In this document: positions 46,078-57,300 of the stretch, one piece after another
Position numbering within the stretch: the first letter of the stretch is position 1
Layout of the letters: each line of letters starts with the position of its first letter
Origin: Kingdonia uniflora
Lineage: Eukaryota; Streptophyta; Magnoliopsida; Ranunculales; Circaeasteraceae
Length of the DNA stretch: 64,000 nt
NCBI GenBank assembly: GCA_014058105.1
Contig: JACGCM010002300.1
Location: 1,240,001-1,304,000 of the forward strand
Direction: 5' to 3'
Translations under genes and position numbers: made by a program
The notes under the pieces: generated by a model
Seen by the model: only the letters and a program-made list of their open reading frames with translations
Told to the model about the DNA's origin: nothing
The model's database searches: none

Positions 46078-47540
46078 GTGACTTTGTTAGCAATTACTTT
46101 ATCAGTTATAGAGTGTTTCTTTTATAAGAAGAAAAGTCATGTAAAGCAGGACTGTCATTCTTACAAAAATTGGCTGACTAAGAAAGGTTGTATTAGTTAT
46201 ATTTATGTTTGCTTTGAATCCAATTTGGTTGATATTCCCACCAACTCTTGGCGGTTAGATTATGGGGCAACTATTCATATTTTGAATTCTCTACAATGGT
46301 TCATCAATAGGCAGCCGGAAAGGCCCGAAGAGAAGATTTTCTAGGGAGATGCTAGAAGCCTTCCCATTGAGTTCGTTGACATTTTTTGCTTGGTTTTAGA
46401 CACAGGTGTTACTTTAGATTTGACAGATACCTTTTATGTTCCATCGATGAGACGATCTCTAGTTTCAGTTTTTCAGTTGTACTCTATCAGTTATTTTTTT
46501 AATTTTAGACATTGTGGTTTTGAATTTTTCATCATAATTTCATTATTGGTTATGGTTTACTGGTTCATGGGTTATATCGTTTATCTCTTGATCATTCATT
46601 TGAGACTTCTCTATTATGTTTATCTGTTGAGGCTAGTATTTCATCAACTTCTAAACATTTTAAAGCTTCTAAGCAATCTTCAATGTTATAGCGCAAGTGA
46701 CTAGGACATATTTCTTGAATGAGGTTAGAGATTATGGTTTGAGATGGGGTTCTCAGGGTTTTAAACTTCTCTGATTTTTAGACTTACGTCGATTGCATTC
46801 ATGGAATATTGACCAAGATCAGAAAATTTGAATCTACTTGTTGCACATACCTTTTATAGATGATTCATACAGATATATGTGAACTTTTTCTTATTTCATC
46901 CTACGGCTGTCATCGATACTTTATCACCTTTATTAATGATTTTTCTCGTTATACCTACATTTTTCTTATCCATCAAAAGTCTAAATCACTTGATGTATTC
47001 AAGACTTTCCAGTTAGAGGTTGAGAAATAATTAAATCGAAAGGTCGAGGAGGTGAGTATTATGGTAAGATCGATCAAGATGCTCACATTCGGGACCATTC
47101 TATAAGTATTTAAAGGAGCAGGGTATTGTAGCCCTGTATACTACTCCTAGATCACCTGAGAAAAATGGTGTTTGTGAACGCCATAATTAAACTTATCTGA
47201 ACATGGTTCGCAGCATGTTATGTCATACTGATCTACCTATAAATTTATGGGGAAAGTGCTTACGTTATTCAGTTTATAGTCATAATCGAGTTCCTTTAGT
47301 TAATCCTTAACATCTATAGATTGGGAGAAATCCTAGTCTTAATCACTTACGCGTTCGGGGTTGTCCTGCGAAGGCAAAATTGTTTAACCTGAATATTAAA
47401 AAGTTAGATTCGAGGAATTTAAGTTATTTCTTCGTTGGTTTCCCAGAAAGATCGAAAGGATTTAGGTTTTATTGTCCTTCTCGACCCATGAAGATTGTTT
47501 AGTGTGCTCATTCCCATTTCATAGAGGAGAGAGATCACTT
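46078..47540 (+). pseudogene. copia D protease and integrase
   Basis: The protease site SWRLDYGATIHI should read W-x-L-D-S/T-G-A; here Ser/Thr is replaced by Tyr, so it is probably inactive. Protease text continues to DTFYVPSMRRSLVSV. Integrase follows with IHTDICELFLISSYGCHRYF, then FINDFSRYTYIFLIHQKS, and further on CERHN-like, NLWGK-like and NRVP-like motifs in other frames. Many stops. Confidence 0.75.
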
Positions 47541-47805
47541 TACCAATATTATTTATAGAGAGGTTGCCTTTTAGAAGGGTTCTAAAACTTGGAGTCCAAC
47601 TACTATTTTGATCAGTGTTCTATACTTCCATATTTATCTTATATTGACACTGTAACGAGTACGGTTCCAGACACAGCTATTATTCCAGGTCCAGTTCTGG
47701 ACCCCGTCGTAGTACCAGTTCTCCTTCAGATTTGTCCTCTACCCATTCCTGTCCAGCTTCCTATCGTTCCACCTGAAGCCCAACCTCTTGCTCATACTCA
47801 AAGAT

Positions 47806-48214
47806 TAGGGCTGTCAATGGATTAGATTTGACCCTGATCTGATCTGGTCTGATCCATTAACAAAGGATTAGGATTCACCATGACCCGATCCTTTAAAAAT
47901 CCGATCCGTTAGCTAGGGTATATACCTATTGGTTATGTGTAATATGTCTCTAACTTTGCCTATAATTTTATTATATGGGATGCATCATTTTTTGGTTTAG
48001 AGGTATGCATTGTCAATTTTATATATATGTTAGTGTCCATGGTTTACAAAAATATATTTTGTGTTAATCCCTATAACTTAACATAACAAGAATTGAAAAT
48101 TTTCTAAAGGTTTTAAGCATAACGGATCGGATCGGATCGGATCGCATAAATCCTTAAAGGATCGGGTCAGGATCGACCAAGATCCTGGCCCGATCTGGTC
48201 CATTGACAGCCCTA
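47806..48214. mobile_element. 409-bp hAT-type MITE nested in copia D
   Basis: Ends TAGGGCTGTCAATGGA and TCCATTGACAGCCCTA are inverted repeats. Inside, GATCCGATC-type words are repeated, including a short (GGATC)n run near 48122-48146. Flanks tcaaagat (47798-47805) and tcgaagat (48215-48222) agree in 7 of 8 bases. It sits between integrase and RT of copia D and is younger than it. Confidence 0.85.
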
Positions 48215-48229
48215 TCGAAGATCCTCTAG

Positions 48230-49870
48230 AGAGATGTGTTCAACCATTTCTTCAGATTATCATCTTTATTTAGTTGAAGAAGATTTATTTGATTTTGAGG
48301 ATCTAATATCTTTTAGTGCGGCTATGGTTAGTAGTTTTGCAGATCAATGACGTAATGCCATGACAGAGGAGATAGATTCTATGTCTCACAACTCTGTGTG
48401 GGAGTTGACACTTTTACATGAAGGATCTAAGGAAGTTGAATGCAAATGGATCTTTAAGACCAAACATGATTCTGAAGGGAAGGTTGAGCGTTTCAAAGCG
48501 AGACTTATTAGCAAAGGGTTTTAAGAAACGTCTAGGAATTGACTTTGATGAGACTTTCTCACTTGTTTTGAAGAATGATTAATTACAGATTATTTTAGCT
48601 CTTACGGCGTATTTTGACTTGGAACTTCATCAGATGGATGTCAAGATAGCTTTTCTTAATGGGTGTCTTAACGAGAAGATTTATATGCATAGACCTGACG
48701 GTTTTGAGATCGAACAAAAGGTTTGACTATTTTGCAAGCTTAATCACTCTATCTACGGTCTCAAGCAGGCATCTAAGCAGTGGTACCTGTAATGTCATGA
48801 GGTAGTTTCGAACTACAGTTTTGTCGAGTACAAAATGGATCGTTATATATACGTCAAAGAGAGTGTGAGACATTTTATATTTATGGTTTTGTATGTCGAC
48901 GATATTTTACTCGTTAGCAATGACGTCTGATTTCTTCAAGAGATGAAAGTCTTCATATTCCAGCATTTTGATATGAAGGATATGGGAGATACCAGTTATG
49001 TTCTTAACATCAAGATTGAGCGAGACAGAACTAGAAGGATGTTTGGCATAACTTAAAGTGTGTATATCAATAAAGTTTTGAAGAGGTATGACATGCAAGA
49101 TTGCAGAGTAGGTGAAGTCCCTGTTGTTAAGGGATATATCTTTTGGAGGACGATGCCGCACAAAACTGCTTCTTTAAATATCACTAAGGTGTATGCATTA
49201 GCTGTTGGTAGTCTCATGTATGGCATGATATGTATAAGACCCGATATTAGTTTGTTGTTGGGATGTTAAGAAGGTACCAACATAACTATTCTATTATTCA
49301 CTAGCAGGCAGCCAATAAGGTTCTTTTCTATTTAAAGAGGACTATAGATTACAGATTGGTTTATAGAAGATCAGATGAGCTCATGGTTTTGGGCTACTCT
49401 GACTCAGATATTACAGGGGACAAAGATGACAAGAAGTCTACTTCTGTTTATGCTTTTATGCTTGATAATGGCGCTATCTCATGGAGATGTGTCAAACAGT
49501 CTCTTGTAGCTTCCTCGACTATGAAAGAAGAGTATGTGGTTTATTTTGAGGCTTTCCGATAGGCTGTATGGCTCAAGCAATTTATTTATGAGCTGAAGGT
49601 TGTTGATTCAATTTCTAGACCGTTGTGAGTATTTTCAGACAATGGGGCAGTTGTCAAATATGTTAAGAATGATAACGTGACTATGGATTACAGGTATATT
49701 AACATTAAGTATCACGTTGTTATTGATAAAGTACAGAAATAGATTATCGAGATTCCTCATTTGTCAATACTAAAGATGATTGTTGATCCGCTTACTGAGG
49801 GACTTTTGATACCAGTCTTCAAGGAGATATTATGCGTATGGGATTGCTGGAGTTTATTTGAGGATCGCTC
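48230..49870 (+). pseudogene. copia D reverse transcriptase and RNase H
   Basis: RT blocks: SVWELTLLHEGSKEVECKWI, FKTKHDSEGKVERFKARLIS, KGF, then in shifting frames a DFDETFS-like block, KIAFLNG-like text, YVDD-like text near 48890-48910 (YVDDILL in the plus frame) and FDMKDMGD-like text. RNase H: GYSDSDITGDKDDKKSTSVY, AISWRCVKQSLVASSTMKEE and YVVYFEAFR. It ends near 49.87 kb. Frameshifts and stops are frequent; the longest clean pieces are 49060-49269 and 49356-49562. Confidence 0.85.
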
Positions 49871-49879
49871 TTTTACGTG

Positions 49880-50601
49880 GAATATGTATTAATTTTTTTT
49901 ACTGTTACTGCACTAGGATTATTTATCCATGTGGGAGTTATTCCCAGTTATTATTTTGGTCGACATTAAGTTTTGATTTTGATTATTCAGCTGTTATTAT
50001 ATTTTGATCCGTTATTATATGTGCACATATTAAGTTTTAATTATGCAATTACAATAAAGTTTTAGATACGAGTGATTTCATCACATGACAGTTATCTAAG
50101 TATCAAGTGCCTATAGAGAATACTGAAAGGTTTTTTAAGTTTGCATGGGCTGGATATGGATAGGCTCCACATCTTTTGGCATTCATTTCAGTATAAGCGA
50201 CGGTTTTCCCATGACGGTTTGTCTAAGTATTGAAATGACGTGTGTCTGGTAAACACATATTGTAGGATGCTAATGGAAATGTACTGGCACATCGTTAAGG
50301 TGTATATTTACCATTCACAAGCTAAACTTCACCAGTAAAGAATTACACTCGAAAGCTATTGAGGTTGATAGCCCGATGTCCATGCTATAAATTAGTCATG
50401 TGCTCAAATGCCTGGCCAAAATTTGTCCATGAACCGTGTTAGCCTTCTTTTTAGTCGTAGAGTGATAGTCAATTTCGATGTAACATTGCCTTCGACAAAT
50501 TATCATGTGTGGTTTAAAAAAAATAAATAATGGCCATCCGCTTTTTATAAAATCGTGAATCAGGCTAAAAAATATTTTTCTTAAGAAATCGAGTTAGTGT
50601 C
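49880..50601 (+). other. 3' untranslated part of copia D
   Basis: About 700 bp without coding text between the RNase H end and the purine tract. I see no further ORF. Confidence 0.6.
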
Positions 50602-50612
50602 GGGTGGGAGAT
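50602..50612 (+). other. polypurine tract of copia D
   Basis: GGGTGGGAGAT directly before the 3' LTR start (TGTTAG). This is the usual position and composition of the plus-strand primer. Confidence 0.8.
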
Positions 50613-50986
50613 TGTTAGATTTTCCATCTATACCGGTACTACTAAATATTTTATCTTTTAGTTCACGAGTACATATGTTAATAGGTCATATATGTATTAT
50701 TGGTTGTGCCCAATTGTTATACCAAGTTAAGGTTGGTGAGACCTAGTAATACTCTTTATTAGAGCTTGAGGGTATAATGGGAAGACTACTCAAACCAGAT
50801 CAGATTAAATTGAGAGAAAGTCCCTCTTGTAGGTTACAACATAGAAAACCATCCCATTAAGGTCTGTAGCCAATCCGGGAAGACTCCACTCAAGAATAAA
50901 TAATTTTGCAAAAATAAGAGAAGAGGTTAGTAGAATCCTATTCATATTCAATTATTGAACATAATTAATCTATTAAATTTCCTACA
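50613..50986 (+). repeat. 3' LTR of copia D (374 bp)
   Basis: Starts TGTTAGATTTTCC and ends TTTCCTACA; aligns end to end with 42861-43236. Confidence 0.9.
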
Positions 50987-51446
50987 ATATGAAATTATAA
51001 GAGTGGTGGGGATGTAGCTCTGTAGGTTTGTCTATTTCATCCGGAACCACATCCAAAAGTCTAATGTGCTATGGAAACCACTGCATTGTTTAATTACAAT
51101 GAGTACAAACAACATAATCTTGAAATGCAAAAATAGGGAATTGATACTGAAATGCAAAAAAAAGAAATTAAAAAGAAATAAATTGTAATTTACAATCAAT
51201 ATAATTTTTGAAGGGATCCCAATACTGAAATGCAGAAAAAAGGAATTAAGTAGAAACTATAAACAAACAAATTCAGTTGCCATGCTCTCCTCATACAAGC
51301 ACCACATAAAAGTAAGAGTTCATCCTAGTAAGAAAGAAAAAGTGGTAAATAAGTAACAAACAAAAAATAGATAAAGGGAGATAGAGAAGGAGAAGGCGGA
51401 GGAAGACACACATGACATAGTACCAGAAGTTAACGTTACCTACGAG

Positions 51447-52195
51447 CAATGTAGTCGAATGTGACAGATGCACGCGCAAATACGACAGATGTGTTTAATG
51501 CAATTTGGAATCGCATCGCAACCTCTCAAATGCGGCCGGACGCAGATGCGTTGCATTTGTCGATTTCTATCGCATATTATCACATTATCTAATACAACGC
51601 AAATGCGAGAAACAAAATGAAACACGATATAAACACAAAGAAGGAAAATATTTCATGATTATACACTAATATTACGCGAAAAAGACCATACATTCAATTG
51701 CTAAATCTATTATACAATACTAATATATAATACAATTACAAGTATAAGCTTCCTAATAAGATTAAGATAAGAAATATGGGAAACGAGATACTCAATTACC
51801 TTACTCAAAGTAAAACCTAAAATATGAAACACATACATTCCAAGAACTCCCCTCAACCAAATGTATTAATTTGATACTTGACTTATTTGAATTTCCTAAT
51901 TATGATTTGTCAGTTTTTACTTGGCAATGATTATTATATTTCTAAGCTATGTTTGTTAGCTGGTAATTGGTATATGTAGATATCTCAGTTATTCATTTCC
52001 ATTTTGATTATCTAAATTTGTTAGTTATGTTATTTGATATTTTATATGTTTTTCTTAATGAATATATTGCATATATAAATTTATAAGCACATATATTAAA
52101 ATTATATGCAATTTTTGTCTACTGTATCGCAATATTTGCAGTAGCAATCTTTTGCTCGTGATCACATTGCATCACAACACGCATTAACTACCTTG
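51447..52195. mobile_element. 749-bp non-autonomous hAT element
   Basis: Perfect 8-bp target duplication cctacgag at 51439-51446 and 52196-52203. The ends CAATGTAGTCGAATGTG and, reversed, CAAGGTAGTTAATGCG are imperfect inverted repeats. Inside is AT-rich text without transposase; both subterminal regions carry words such as TGCAATGTG/CACATTGCA. It sits exactly at an exon-intron border of a host gene. Confidence 0.85.
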
Positions 52196-52196
52196 C

Positions 52197-52299
52197 CTAC
52201 GAGAATAAAATAAGTGCCTTCTAACATATGCCGAGAGAACATTGTCGGTCGGTAGAATATTGTAATCCTCAGGCGGGAGAGCAACAAGGTATGGAGTGC
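52197..52299 (-). CDS. exon of an unidentified host gene, abutting the hAT element
   Basis: On the minus strand an acceptor (CTAATGCAG) is followed by codons for TPYLVALPPEDYNILPTDNV, then LSAYVRRHLFYSR, with no stop. Removing the hAT element and one duplication restores a CGTAG-GTAACG border, so the insertion hit the splice donor. A further coding-like minus-strand stretch at 52.54-52.66 kb (ALSNQVSQIKSRRAPPLESP) may be an upstream exon, but the phases do not join simply. I do not recognise the protein. Confidence 0.4.
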
Positions 52300-53767
52300 C
52301 TGCATTAGATTAAAAAGAAGCAATTTATTGGAGGAAATTGTCATAATTTCTATATAAAGAATCACATCACAAAGGATTTCAAGATTTTAAGGAAAAAGTA
52401 AATGCAATGCAATTTAATGATAATACTCCTATTATCTACCAATAGCTGGTATTGGCAAGCAAGAAATACCCAAAGAGAATACATTTTTAATTAGAAAACT
52501 CTATTATATCCATTATGCTTTTAAAGTTTAATTTGTAAGGAGAGCTGGAGATGGGAAGATTGTTGGGCCATAAAATCAGTGCTAGGTGATTCAAGTGGAG
52601 GAGCTCTTCTAGACTTTATTTGGCTAACCTGGTTGCTCAAAGCCTCAAACTAAAGTTAAAATTTTCTATTTAATTCAATTAGGTCTGCCACTTTTTATTG
52701 AGTCAGATAATGGGAAGTCCAAAGACAACATACTTGTTCAAGGAGTGCAGCAAAGATAATAATTGTGAGATGGAAAAATGATAATATTAGGAGACGAGGG
52801 GGTATTCTTGATTCTCCGAGCAAATTATCTTGGGAGCAATGGGAGGCCATTAACTTGCTGACTCTCTTTGTTTGTTACATAATTGTGGCATCGTTCCATT
52901 TTCTATATCTGTTGTTTTTGAGTAGCCCTTCTTTCTTATCCTTTATTAACCTCACCGAAATCAATAATTATCCAAAAGTTGAAAATAACAAAGATTTACT
53001 GCAAGCTAAGGATCTAAAAGGTGAAGACGAGGGTCAGAAAAAAATAACATGGATATTGTATAAGGTATTCATATACATTACCAAGTAAGACAAGACCCAT
53101 TAAGATGTAAAATAAGTTTAATGTTGCCGTACACAAAAACTTTAAATAAGAATAGATGTTTTAAAATTATGAAGATCTCTATGCCCAAAAAGTTAGTTCC
53201 TCGCACCAGTATTATATATTTTCACTGTCCCGTAGGTAAACTAAACCATTAACGACATAACAACAAACTAGCGGAAAAAAAGCTAACCTAAAATAGATTT
53301 TATTAGGGGTAAATATTAATTATAGTAATTCTTTGAGACCCAAAATCAAAGCCCATGGGAATTAAAACAGCAATCTCACCCCCTGGACCGTCTACTAACC
53401 AAAATTTATAATATCTAGTATGCCTACAAGCAAACTCAGAAAAATATTTATGTACAAACTTATTGTAGAAGAAAGCCTATGGTATCAAACTCATGCGATT
53501 TGTGTTTTTTAGCCTTCTAAAAGTTCACTGTGGGAGAAGAAATCCACCCTACCACAACTATTGTATGATTATTAATTAACTTATTTAAAGACGCTTTTTA
53601 TGTTCTTCTTAAATATAATTGCAAAATTAGAGTTTAAAAGAAAAGAGATAATGAATAAAACAATAATGTAAGTCTATTACTAAACTTGGATTAGCTTTTC
53701 TTGTGCGGCTATACGAATTGAGTACTAGACTTCTATTTTAATTTTAGAATGTAAACAATAATCATAG
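52300..53767. other. intergenic or intronic, one weak ORF
   Basis: AT-rich. A 107-codon plus-strand frame at 52765-53088 has a hydrophobic middle (LLTLFVCYIIVASFHFLYLL) but no family resemblance and lies opposite possible minus-strand exon text. Nothing else is recognised. Confidence 0.4.
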
Positions 53768-54012
53768 TGTTGAGGAATATAATAATATAGAAGGATTAAC
53801 AGTTCTATATTTTGGAGAGCAATTGAGAGGGAGAAAGATTTCTTATTGATATTTGGAGAATTGTAAAATTGTACGTCAAAAGGAGAAAATCGGTTACCAA
53901 ACCTACTCAAACTCTCCCCATAACCCTAAAGGGCCTATGGGCTTGTTAGGAGTCATATAGGACACCCTAACCTTGTTGGGCTCCTAGCATGGGATAGACC
54001 CAACTCCTAGCA
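53768..54012 (-). repeat. 3' LTR of copia E (245 bp)
   Basis: TG...CA bounded (TGTTGAGGAATA to ACTCCTAGCA on the plus strand). It shares long blocks with 60559-60870 (ATAATATAGAAGGATTAACA, AAGGGCCTATGGGCTTGTTA, TTGGGCTCCTAGCATGGG). Confidence 0.9.
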
Positions 54013-54025
54013 CTCCCCCTTGGGG
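54013..54025 (-). other. polypurine tract of copia E
   Basis: CCCCAAGGGGGAG on the minus strand, directly before the 3' LTR. It sets the minus orientation. Confidence 0.75.
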
Positions 54026-54229
54026 TGTTCCATACCAGGACGACTTTCTTCATCAAAATCTCTGCCTAACAAAACCCCCTTGGGGAAAAAAATTGTGCAA
54101 GGAAAAGTACAATCCTATACCCTGTATGGGTTGTAGACTTGTATACGTTGCCTCATCAAAATCTCCAGTCAGTAAAACCTCATAGGATAAAAACTGTACT
54201 ATCAGGAAAAAGAGTACAACACGCATGTG

Positions 54230-55300
54230 TCCACGTCAGGCTAGGACTATTCCCCCTGACGTCGATCTCCCTGAGATCTATCTTCTTGAGATATTGATAA
54301 ATAAATCTTTTGCATGTCGATTTTGTGTACTGGCTGCTTGAACGTAAGTGGTGCAATGGTCTTCGTGAATAGGTTGCAAAGATGTCTTATGAAATATCTT
54401 GAATAATGCTAATCTCATTTGCCTTTTGTAATTCATAAAGATGGAATGGCTTCTATGCAATGTGCTTCGTTCTGTCACCATTGATAAATCGCCATTGACT
54501 TGAATGATGCAAGCTGAATTGTCTTCATATATAGTCGATGCTTTATATATCTTGGATAGAGCACGCCACAACTTCGGTTGATGAGATGTGACTTGGAGCA
54601 CAACCATCATTCTCTGCCAGCTTCATGAAGTGCAAAAATCTTCGTGGTTCGAGGCGTAGCTACTGTCGTCTGCTTCACTGATCTCCAAGAATCTTTATGT
54701 ATCCTTGTACATAAACACATAATCCATCTGACAATGGTCCCTATGAGGGTCTGAGAAGTATTTTATATCGGTGTACTTTATACTTTTACGTTTACCATTT
54801 TGAGTAGAACATACCCCAGTCTCTCATGCCGATCAGATACCTCAAAATATGCATGATCTTACTCTAGTACCTTTGTGTAGGAACAAAACTATGGCAAGCC
54901 AAACAGTTCACTGCGAATAAGTCATTGAGCCTAATATACCCAACTAACTATAGCAAAACACCTCCTAGCTATGGCACCACGGCCCTAAGAGTTTTTTCCC
55001 CCATTAGGATGGTGGAAAATGTCGTTGTCCACACCCAAGTGATGGACGCGCAATAAATGACTTAGCACCGTGTGCTACATCCATATCGAAGTGTTAGATA
55101 ACTTCTGATATATATTGCTTGGTGTATGAGTATGCCACTATAAAAATGTTCGATCTACAAATCGAGACACTACTTGATTTCCTAAGGTCTTGTATTTTGA
55201 ATTCCTTTCCAAGGTATTCGGCGGCTCTCGCGATCTCCCCTAGAGGTCTAATTATTTCCAAATAATTTAGTACATTGTTATGATGAGTGAAGTTAATATC
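54230..55300 (-). pseudogene. copia E RT end and RNase H
   Basis: Minus strand. Thumb/RNase H text: FDMDVAHGAKSFIARPSLG, then PHRDHCQMDYVF-like text, SNHEDF-like text, and a clean 110-codon frame (54278-54610) with STIYEDNSACIIQVNGDLSM and HSIFMNYKRQ, ending in CTTYVQAAST and AKDLFIN. These match the end of the plant copia polyprotein. Several stops. Confidence 0.8.
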
Positions 55301-56549
55301 TGTATTCTAAATAAGAATGCATGGACAAATAATAATATTTATTAAGTCCCCGACCTTCAAATACTCAGTCAACTTACTATGTCTCATGGGCCCTGATTAC
55401 TTCAAGTCAATAATAACTTTTTCCAGTTTTATTACGTACACACCTCGTGAGTCAGGCTTAATTACTTCTAGAAGCTTATACCTTCCTAGGTAGCTTAAAG
55501 TAGATATTAGTATCTAGTTTCCCATATAGATACGCGGTATTTACATCAGACTCATGTCTAGCTTGTCCTCGACAACTTTACAAACTGATCAGTATCGAAA
55601 CGTTATAGCGTCAATAACCGGGTAATAAATCACAGTGTATTCGATGCCAGATCTCTTAAAGATATCTTGGGCAACTAGTCTTGCCTTGACCAAATTATCT
55701 CTCCGAGTTAATTATGTTTTTGTACCTTTCCCATTTATAACCGACATGCACAATTGTATCACTTCGCATTATGCTAGCAAGCTGAGCTCTGCTTGGATCC
55801 CAGATGCCCACTTTGGCCAATGTGTAATAACATACAATTATTTACAATAAGTGGTTCTGAATTCTCATCCATGATGGTGAGCACAACAACGAATATGAAT
55901 ACCTTGTCGACAAATCTCTACTGAATGATCCCACGTTGTGCTTATCAAAAACTTTTAATAGATCGAGATCTCATTATTATCATACGTATGTGCCACCTTG
56001 GGATAGTCTCGTAATGCATCAACTGGTCGTGTAGCTTCTATTAACTCTTCGATGGGTGGTATCATCCTCGATCAACCGACTACACCTTTAGTCATATTTG
56101 TCTCTTATTCTGCAGCTCCCCGGCTCAGAATACTTTTTTTCAACGGTGCTCCGCACTAAGTGCGAGCCTCAAATTCATTACGGTATTGATTCCCTTTGAA
56201 AGTTCTACTGTATAGGGGTATTACTTGTAGGTACATATACTTACGGTACTTCAATAATATCTATGAATATGTCTGGCAATTTATTTATGAACTATTGGAG
56301 GTTTGTAATCCGTTGAACCTTATTCTCACCTAACTTATGTATATGGATCTAGATGAGACAACGATGGTATTTTCCAAGACCTATTGGAAACATCCTCAAC
56401 ATTGACTATCATATCTCCCTCAAATATTGGGAATATCGTCTCATAAAAGTAATAATTATTTGCCCTGCAGTATATACGTCGCCAGTGGGCTTCAAATATC
56501 CAGTGATAAATGTAAATCATAACCCACATAATACCAAGCCGACATTGAG

Positions 56550-57300
56550 GGTCCCATTTTTATACATTGTGGTACGATTGGCACCTGTACAAAATATCCA
56601 AATGTTTGTTGATAGGCAACACTGGGCTCCAACCCAGTTACTAGTCACTTTTGGGAAAAAATAATTTAATGATTTGTTATGGGACGAACCCTAATCAGTG
56701 CTGTGGGAACAAGAATGCATATCCCACACACTAGCTGGAAGTTGTGATCGTAATAACAATGACCTAACAATTATCCTAAATTGCTTGATTATGTTCTCTG
56801 CCAATTCCGAGTTGGGTATGGAATGTGGTACTCACGATGCTCAATCATCTATCCAATTTAGCGGTAAAATAATCATCAAAAGCCTGTGAGTCACACTCTC
56901 ATTCCCCTGTCAGGTCGCATCGATCGACTTTGATAGGTTAATCTAGGAACTGAGCCTGCGATCAAATGATCTAAGTGAGAAGTTGTAATAATGTTGCATT
57001 CTTAGATTTTATGAGTATGCAAATGTAAGACCATCTTCTAGATGCGTCTTTTATGACCATAAATATTTAAGTGGGCCACAATGTGGATGGAAAAGTCCAC
57101 ATGTGTCTCCATGGATGCGCTTGGAGTAAAGGCTGGAGATCCCACTCCACCTTGGTCATACTAGGGTGAAATAATAGACTTTCCTTGAAAGCAATCGCTA
57201 TAAGTACTCTCTGGATCTTCTCTCCTTTTAAGGAAAGTTGATATGTAATCCCAATAATCCTCCTCGTTATCCAAGCTCTGAAGAGTGTATTGGAAACCAT
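56550..57300 (-). pseudogene. copia E integrase
   Basis: Short matching stretches on the minus strand: GDTCGLFHPHCGPLKYLW (the first-Asp region, D kept), and about 350 bp later LAENIIKQFRIIVRSLLLRS and QLPASVW, the region after the catalytic Glu. Frames shift and stops are common. Confidence 0.7.

Larger units (their letters stand above)
42861..50986 (+). mobile_element. copia D: complete but decayed Ty1/copia element
   Basis: Two direct LTRs (42861-43236 and 50613-50986), a primer site after the first, a purine tract before the second, and gag, protease, integrase, RT and RNase H in copia order on the plus strand. Flanks are atata and atatg, a 5-bp duplication with one mismatch. The LTRs differ by many substitutions and every domain holds stops, so the insertion is old. 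A hAT MITE is nested at 47806-48214. Confidence 0.9.

Noticed and set aside
47589..47825. 78-codon proline-rich plus-strand ORF in copia D
   Set aside because: This is the normal variable linker between integrase and RT of copia elements, and its end runs into the MITE.
52765..53088. 107-codon plus-strand ORF with a hydrophobic middle
   Set aside because: No homology recognised and no supporting signals; chance frame in AT-rich DNA is the simpler view.
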